DNA of 64,000 bases from Asterella californica (Eukaryota; Streptophyta; Marchantiopsida; Marchantiales; Aytoniaceae), in the NCBI GenBank assembly GCA_036924285.1, contig JAYKYS010000011.1, positions 1,240,001 to 1,304,000 of the forward strand, given 5' to 3'. The first letter of the stretch is position 1, and the number at the start of each line of letters is the position of its first letter. The notes beneath the pieces are model-generated. The model searched no databases and had not been told where the DNA came from. It saw only the letters and a list, made by a program, of their open reading frames with translations. This document shows positions 57,700 through 64,000 of this stretch, one piece after another. Made by a program: the position numbers and the translations under genes.

Positions 57700-58297
57700 A
57701 TGTGCGTATCCATTTGTCATGTTTATGTACTTGACACTGTTATTGACTTCTATTCCTGTCTATTGCAGTTGCACCACTTTTCTAAATGGACATTTTCTAG
57801 AAAATTATTTTTTAAACTCCTTGAGTAACTCAGTAGCTTGTAAACCCTTCCTCCGTTGTTCAACCCATTCTAAAAATGATTTCTTGGTGACTCAAGTGTC
57901 CTCCAACAAGTACTCGTCCATCAAGGCACGAGCAAACATCTCTCAATCTTTGTCAAAATGCTTCGTTAGCATTTTAACATGATCTATAATATTTAGAACT
58001 GTTGTTAACTCAAACGTGTCAATCATCTCATTTTTTGATACCAGGTTTAGTTCCATCTCCTTCACATAATGCTCAGATATCTTGAGACGTCAGTCTTATC
58101 AAATTGGTTAATCTTGCTAACCATTGCTTGAAGCGCCTTTGTGGCCAAAACTTCTTTTCGCTCATCAGATTGTTGTTGTCGTAAGAACAATGTGAATGCT
58201 TGAAACATCGATGCAATCACCGAATCCAACTACAACTTTGGTAATCCACCTGAATCATTAACTCCATTTCTGTCATCGTTATCGTCTCCACTCATGA
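57700..58297 (-). pseudogene. decayed gag fragment
   Basis: A minus-strand frame starts MSGDDNDDRNGVNDSGGLPK at 58297, meets a stop, and continues as a helical SVIASMFQAFTLFLRQQQSDE stretch and on to about 57750 with further breaks. Acidic start plus helical Gln-rich part resembles the N-terminus of a retrotransposon Gag. It sits on the internal side of the LTR-like block at 58480-59760. Confidence 0.4.
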
Positions 58298-58479
58298 CTA
58301 CTAATCTCCTCTTCAAAATTCAAACACAAAAAAGTTCTCCACCCGGACCTTCACATCGAGTTCAACATCATATCGTATCGGATTTTGTGTGAAGGTTGTC
58401 TAAGAAAATGCGAGGTTCCTAGTTGTAAAGATATCGTGTGCTAAACAGAAGCAAGAAAGAGAAACAACCACGAGAGCAA

Positions 58480-59760
58480 GCTTCGCAAGATAAACCAACT
58501 CACACTTTATATACAGTCTCGCTTCTTTCTCTCTAAGGACACAAAATTGAGAAACAGACCTCAGCAATCTATAATCCGTACCTAATCTCTTAAAATAATT
58601 TTCTAGATCTCAACCTAGACTTAAAACTATCGAAGTGTAGTTAAAAAAAAACATCCCTTTCCTAACCAAAAAACTTTGCACCAATATCACACAATTCAAA
58701 CCCAGGTACAAACAACATCCATGTACAAGCCTTTAGCCAAACATAGCTGCCACAAGTCATACATCACAGACTAGAACTCTAACGAATCCAAAAAGATGAA
58801 ACCGTAGCGAAGAAACTAAAGAAGGCCAATTTGAGAACTTTTTGTTTTCGTCAAATCGTCTTCATATATCGAGAAGATCTTACTCTTTGACTCCGTTGGC
58901 TCCAAGAACTTCAAATCCGACTCCCGACAGCCGAGATATCTCTAATATTTTGTCGTAGTTGACCAAACCTCCAAAAACTCCTCTATGTGTTTTAAAACCA
59001 CGTACATTCGCAAAATGGATCACCTTATCTAAAATCCATCTTCTCTGATATATTGTTTTGACTACCATGAACCCAACGAGACTCCAAACAAGCTGTTTGG
59101 AGTTCCTCACGCAAAACCATGCAAGAAATTTGGTCGTAAGAAATTGATCCCCCACGGCTCAACTTCACTCATCACGCACAACACAATAATCTGATTTACG
59201 TACGATCTTCTCTTATGCGTAGATAAGGACTCCTTGATTGCATATGCATCAAGAACAAAGAGTTTGACTCACCAATCATGAAGAACAACTCAACTTCAAG
59301 TCGCAAACGGATAGAAATTTGACTTAAGTGTCTCCATGCGAGCCAATATTCCTTACATCTCTCAAATCGATCAATGAAACTTCGTATCGTCTTCAATTTT
59401 CTAAAGAACTTGATGTTCTGATCCTGATGGATCTAAGGACAACAAGTTTGGACTCTAGAACGGCCGAATGGTTCAACTCTCCTTCACAGGTCACTGAAGC
59501 ACCCCAAAATCTATTTCTTTACGTCTCAATTTCTTCTTGAACACACATCACGATCTGTCTCTTCATGAACTGTCTTAACTAGCACATAGCCTACACATTT
59601 TGATCTCAATGACACCTTATGCGTGTGCATTGGACCTCCCAATCCTTTGAAACATCAGTCGACTAGTCGTAGATACAAGCTAACCCCTTAAGCTGCTCTC
59701 TTAAGTCAATTACATAAGATTTTTCTAAATAATGATCAAGCAGCCCCTTTACGTCTTTAG
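58480..59760 (-). repeat. LTR-like block homologous to the target of element 1
   Basis: Aligns in order with 22420-22723 plus 30381-30645 ('ctagctaccac'/'catagctgccac', 'ctctaacgaa', 'ggatcacc', 'catcaagaac', 'atcgtcttcaatttt', 'aaggacagcaagtttggactc'). It carries about 0.17 kb (about 59045-59210) absent from the other copy. Its right part (59505-59755) matches 31330-31570 in reverse. It lies between gag-like and pol-like pieces in the same orientation, which suggests an LTR. Confidence 0.6.
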
Positions 59761-59834
59761 TATAGTGTTAGGAACCGTAAATACCCCGTCAACATCGGTA
59801 AGTTAAGACCTAACTTGACTTTTTCATCTTTCGA

Positions 59835-60385
59835 ACCTCATAGCCGTCTCCAAAGATATCTACCGCGTAGAAGATAGTTGTATGCTTGTTTCCTTATCTC
59901 TCTAAACTCTACTTCATTCCATCCCTCTTGTCTCTCTAGCAAACTCAAGTAGTACCTTATGTCACGAAGTCTACTTGTGTAAAACTCTTCCCTAAACAAC
60001 AACGGCTCCAAGTCTTTAACCTGTCGACCAACTTGATACCAAAAATCCTTTCTTTATTCTTCATTAACTTCTGTGAACATATAATCCTCGTCTATATAAC
60101 GTGCCCTTGATAACATATCTGCTACCACATTCTCCTTATCTTTTATATGCTTCAGCTTTGGCTTCAAGCTCATGATGTAGACAATCCAACACAATATCTC
60201 TGTCCGTCGTGTTACAATTGGATATCATGTTGAGCAGAGACAAACTTTCTATCTCTAAAACGACATGAGCACCGGTCAGAACTCACTCATGTCTTCATCG
60301 CGGTGATCACTCTCCACAACTCACGCTTCACTTGAGGATAATCTCATTCCTTGTCTGACAAGATTCTAGTCCCAAACCTAGAATG
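59835..60385 (-). pseudogene. decayed pol fragment (RNase H to integrase linker)
   Basis: Minus strand matches 18830-19370 of the dead pol: 'ggttgtctacatcatgagc'-type region, the LSRA(R)-(Y/F)(I/V)DED segment, and the Glu-rich linker. Stops and shifts throughout. It is head to head with the next fragment. Confidence 0.65.
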
Positions 60386-61577
60386 ATAAAACATTTTCTT
60401 TTTCAGTAAAGGAGATAGGCTGTGTGGATCCAAAGATAATAGCGCTTATGGTTATATTCACAACCTCTCATGTGCCTTGGGATGTGAAATCAATTATGGT
60501 TCTTCGTGCCTTGTTGCCTAAACTCAATGAAAGTTGAAACCAAATTTATGCAATAACGTTTGTGTTAAGATGGCCGAAGGACAAAGGTGACAAATTTTAC
60601 TAAATTTCTTTGGACTATTCAGATTAAAAAGTGCACCGTGGAATCACTCTAATCAAAAGGTATAAAAAGGAAAACGTCGTTCAATTAATCTCGTGTGAGT
60701 GTTATGAAAAAGTACAGATGAGATACTTGAGCCGTCTATGGGATCATACTCAAGCAGGTGGTTCACTGTATTCAAGAAGTCAAGAGCTTTGCGCTTCATT
60801 CAAGACCTACAACCTGCAAATAATGTGACCACTCGTAACGTTGGGACAGGTCTTGTGATTGCTGAGGTAGTCAAGATTTGCAAGGAGAGCTATTTATTCG
60901 ATTGGAGATCTATATTCTGGCTTTGATTAGTTTCAATTGGCAGTCGAGAGTAGATATCTGACCACCATGAGTACACATTTGAGATTGATGCGGATGCGTA
61001 CTCTTCATCAAGGAGCGACAAACTCAGTAGGTCATATGCAGAATGCGATATATAACATATTACGTGAGTTTGTATCTGAGATGATCATTTCATTTCTAGA
61101 TGATATTACTATAAAAAGTTGCGCGGTTGACTTCAAGGATGATGTAGTGCTCGCGAATGGATGTAAGAGGTTTGTGATAGATCGTATGAGAGATGTAGAG
61201 CGTATTTTGACTCATCTGGAAGAGATACATCTCACCTGCTAAGACCAAGTTTGGTGTGCTAGAGATTTTAGTGGTTAGAAATTTGTGTGGTGCTTTTGGG
61301 AGATGATCAAATCCGAAGAAGGTTGACGTTATAGCTAGGATGGTAGACTGTACAAATATCACACAAGTTTGATGTTTTCTAGGAGCTTGTGTATTTTATA
61401 GCTTATCTATTCCTCATTATGCTCATATTGTGGAGCCTTTGTATGCCTTATTGAGAAAGGTTAACAGTGTATGGACTTCACTCCATCAAGAGGCTATGAA
61501 TAGGTTGAAGGAGACTTTGATGTCTCCACCTGTGTTGAAAAGAGTAGACTATGGGTGTCGAAGGCATGTCACAACGG
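60386..61577 (+). pseudogene. decayed pol fragment (RT and RNase H start)
   Basis: Matches 17740-18770 of the dead pol, with an insertion of about 0.19 kb near 60530-60715. RT pieces are visible: RFIQDLQPANNVTTRNVG, then FLDDI near 61095 with both Asp retained. It is cut at 61577 by the LTR of the right-end element. Many frameshifts and stops. Confidence 0.75.
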
Positions 61578-62902
61578 TGTCGGAGTGTAATCCGTCTACC
61601 TAGGAAAGCGCCGGGCTTCTGACTGTGGTTGTTCACTCAAGAGGTTGGCTTTCAGGTCACAATAGGGCTATAAACACTCACACAGATGTGTAAGATCTAG
61701 TAATATACCCAGAAGGCAAAATTCAGGTCTAGCTGGCAGTAATAGGATTCGGCGGTGAACTTTGACACTCACGGAGAGGAAAACTATGAAGGTTTAGATC
61801 TCTAAACTTCCCCTACATGCAAATGAGGTACTACTGAACTCACAGACGAAATTTCAGCCTGAGATCAAATTCTGACACGGAGATATGAACAGAAAAGTTT
61901 TGAGCAAGAAAACTATGGCAATTTGCTGGTACCTAGCTGGCTATTTCAACCTATAACAGGAGTTTGGCTCGATCAATTTCAAAGTTTCTTACAGGATTTG
62001 CAGTCTACAGGGTGCTGAACATCCCTGTGAAGTTGGGACTCCTGAATGTACACAGAACTGTAGATCTCCTCCTCTGAAGTCGCTGCTTTAGCTTTAGCTC
62101 TAGCTCTGAAGTCGCTGCTCTAGCTGAGGGGGTCTGAAGAGCTTTTCAGACCCCCTCAGCTTCAGCGGCCGCCCTGAATTACTCAGTTGCTCAATCGATA
62201 TGAAACTTTTTGTGAAATCGTAGCCCTGCTGGCGGAGAACACAACCTCGAAGTTTTGAAGCAATTTCCTCAAATCTGCTGCGAGTGACACTGAAAACCCT
62301 AAATCCAACCAAAATGATTCAATTCTAGCACAATCCGAACTTCAATTGCTCATAACTCCGTCTTTATTGACTCAAATCGATCAAAATTTTCACTGGAAGT
62401 GCTTGGCATGACGAGACCTCTCTCCCTGTGTTCTCAGATTTCGAAGATCCCCCACCAAATGCTCGAACTCCACTCTAGAGCTCTGTTTCTAAATTTAGAG
62501 TTTAACAAAAGACAAAAACGGACCAATGGGAGTTCATAGCTCCACTTGGTTGTCCTTTAGTACCCTAAACCACGTGGCAACTTAGTTTTACTCATAGGCT
62601 ACCACGTCAAGCCCCCTAGAGTGCCAACGTAAAACTTAAATTACTTAAAACGACACGTAGCCCCGAAAAATAACTTAAATCAGCTAGAAAGCGTGCATGG
62701 GCGACACGCAAATACAACCCATGAGCTTAAGCCCTAACAACATGGTAATCAACCTACTATGACTCAAAATAGTGTTAACACCGTATGCAAAGGTGTCAAA
62801 CATATACATAAACGACTAGAAGTAATATAAGCTAACTTCTAGAACTACTAAACTCAAGCGTCGGAGTAGAAATATAACATGTAGCTGCCAAGTAGCGCGA
62901 CA
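61578..62902 (-). repeat. 3' LTR of the right-end element
   Basis: Bounded TGTCGG...GCGACA. The left border is where the alignment with the old pol stops; the right border is set by the polypurine tract. It contains a strong hairpin at 62122-62161 and a NotI-type GCGGCCGC. Confidence 0.7.
62122..62161. repeat. 17-bp perfect hairpin inside the LTR
   Basis: Arms 62122-62138 and 62145-62161, 6-nt loop. The stem contains CTGAGGGGGTCTGAA. Directly before it are two copies of a 'ctgaagtcgctgct(t/c)tagct' repeat. Confidence 0.9.
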
Positions 62903-62915
62903 TCCACCCCCTCTG
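62903..62915 (-). promoter_or_regulatory. polypurine tract of the right-end element
   Basis: Minus strand CAGAGGGGGTGGA directly before TGTCGC, the LTR start. Confidence 0.65.
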
Positions 62916-62958
62916 AACCTGCACATCCTCCGGTATGTGCCATCCAGATCAAGACTCT

Positions 62959-63990
62959 TCAGCTTTCAAACTCATCTTCAACCTGCATTGGGTCTTCAGC
63001 TTCATCCTCCGTAAACTCTGCAACGTTCTGGTCCTCCCCTCTCCTCCTAAAGAGCTTGATTCTCTTTCCTGCGACTGGTATCTTGAGCACTGCACCATCT
63101 AACTCTCTCAAGGAGTATGTGGCATTATCATAGACTTCTAACACCACATAAGGTCCAAACCATCTCTTGGAGAACTTCCTGATAGTGCTATGTTGATTAT
63201 CAAGACTACTATCATAGACTAACACCCAATCACCTTCTTTAACTGGTTTGGGTCGTAATCTATGCGTTCTATCAAATCTGCCTTTGTTTCTCTCTCTAGC
63301 AGCCTTCAACCTTTCCACAGCTTTGGCAACATCCTCAGGTCTCCGTTCTAACTGTTGGATCCTTAATGCAAGAAGATCCTCCGTACTTCTATCATCTTCC
63401 CATGGCAAAACATTCCAAGTAGGCACAACCTCCTCAATCGGCATCACAGGTTTTTGCCCTAGTATCAACTCTGCTGGCATGTAACCTGTAACGGTACTAT
63501 GAGTTGTACGATCCGCCCACAAAGCAAATGGTAGCAGTCTAGGCCATTCTCGGATCTTACCCTTGCAAGCTTTTACCAAAGCTTTGATGATTGGCGGATG
63601 ACCTCTTTCGCTCTTGCCATTCCCTTCAGGATTGTAAGCAGTGGTTAACGCCAACTTGATTCCCAATCGCTTGAAGAACTCAACTGCTTCTTGTGAATCC
63701 AGCTCGCCCCTATCTGCAGTGATCTTTCCCACACACCCACCTACAAATAACGTCTTCAAGTAGAAAGCGGCAGACACTAGCAGTGGTCTTCGTCCTCAGG
63801 GCACGACCTTCAACTTGGTTAGATAGATCTTCTCTAGCCAAGACTAGATACCTCATTTGTCCAAGTCCAAATGGCATAATTACCAGATCAACTACCCATT
63901 TGTAATGAATGGCTAAAGGATAAGTAGGATGCAATCCATCACGATGACGTACGTTGGAATACATCTGGCAAGGTATACAGGATGAAACAA
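62959..63990 (-). pseudogene. integrase end of pol, one frameshift
   Basis: Frame 63964 downward gives the start of the integrase core (YKWVVDLVIMP, YLVLAREDLSN, RALRTKTT) and ends near 63710. From about 63740 a second frame continues: ITADRGELDS, GNGKSERGHPP (catalytic Asp and Glu), FALWADRTTHSTVTGYMPAE, and a GPY module (KRWFGPYVVLEV), ending in an acidic tail at 62959. A 1-2 base indel near 63735 joins the two. Apart from that the protein is well preserved and clearly younger than the copy at 17158-20633. Confidence 0.82.
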
Positions 63991-64000
63991 ACTGTACTAC

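Larger units (their letters stand above)
61578..64000 (-). mobile_element. right-end Ty3/gypsy element, 3' part only
   Basis: 3' LTR at 61578-62902 (1325 bp), polypurine tract, then the C-terminal half of pol running off the window. It belongs to the same pol lineage as the dead element at 17158-20633 but has a different LTR. It inserted into the decayed pol fragment ending at 61577. Confidence 0.8.

Overview
The window is nuclear DNA of a land plant. It has plant-type genes with short spliced exons (a U-box protein and an NST1-like membrane protein) and many Ty3/gypsy LTR retrotransposons. One retrotransposon family has an RT/integrase of a kind I associate from memory with moss and lycophyte genomes, so an early-diverging land plant is my best guess; the sequence does not prove it.

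Layout. About 1-13.8 kb is the gene-bearing left arm: a partial, possibly plastid-targeted gene at the left edge (minus), a gene-poor stretch with a doubtful integrase relic, a U-box gene (minus, 4.2-5.8 kb), a diverged tandem-repeat array (7.4-9.1 kb) and an NST1-like gene (minus, 9.4-11.7 kb). From 13.8 to 22.7 kb lie AT-rich hairpin repeats, decayed LTRs and a dead Ty3/gypsy pol (17.2-20.6 kb). From 22.7 to 52.8 kb there are three near-complete LTR elements of two related families. Element 1 (minus, 22724-30380) looks intact. Element 2 (plus, 31829-40577) has three in-frame stops in gag-pol. Element 3 (minus, 43995-52769) is the same family as element 2, in opposite orientation and more decayed. 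At 53.4-54.4 kb is a three-exon gene of unknown function. From 57.7 kb to the end there is a mosaic of decayed gag, LTR and pol pieces, then the 3' LTR and integrase end of another element (minus) that runs off the window.

Elements 1-3 share an unusual plan: LTRs of 0.8-0.9 kb bounded by TGT...ACA, a primer-binding site complementary to the 3' end of tRNA-Glu, a separate small ORF with two zinc-binding motifs ahead of gag-pol, one uninterrupted gag-pol frame without a chromodomain, a hairpin just before the polypurine tract, and apparent 4-bp target duplications. The small two-finger protein and the hairpin, which is conserved as nucleic acid but read in different frames by the two families, are the best candidates for undescribed biology.
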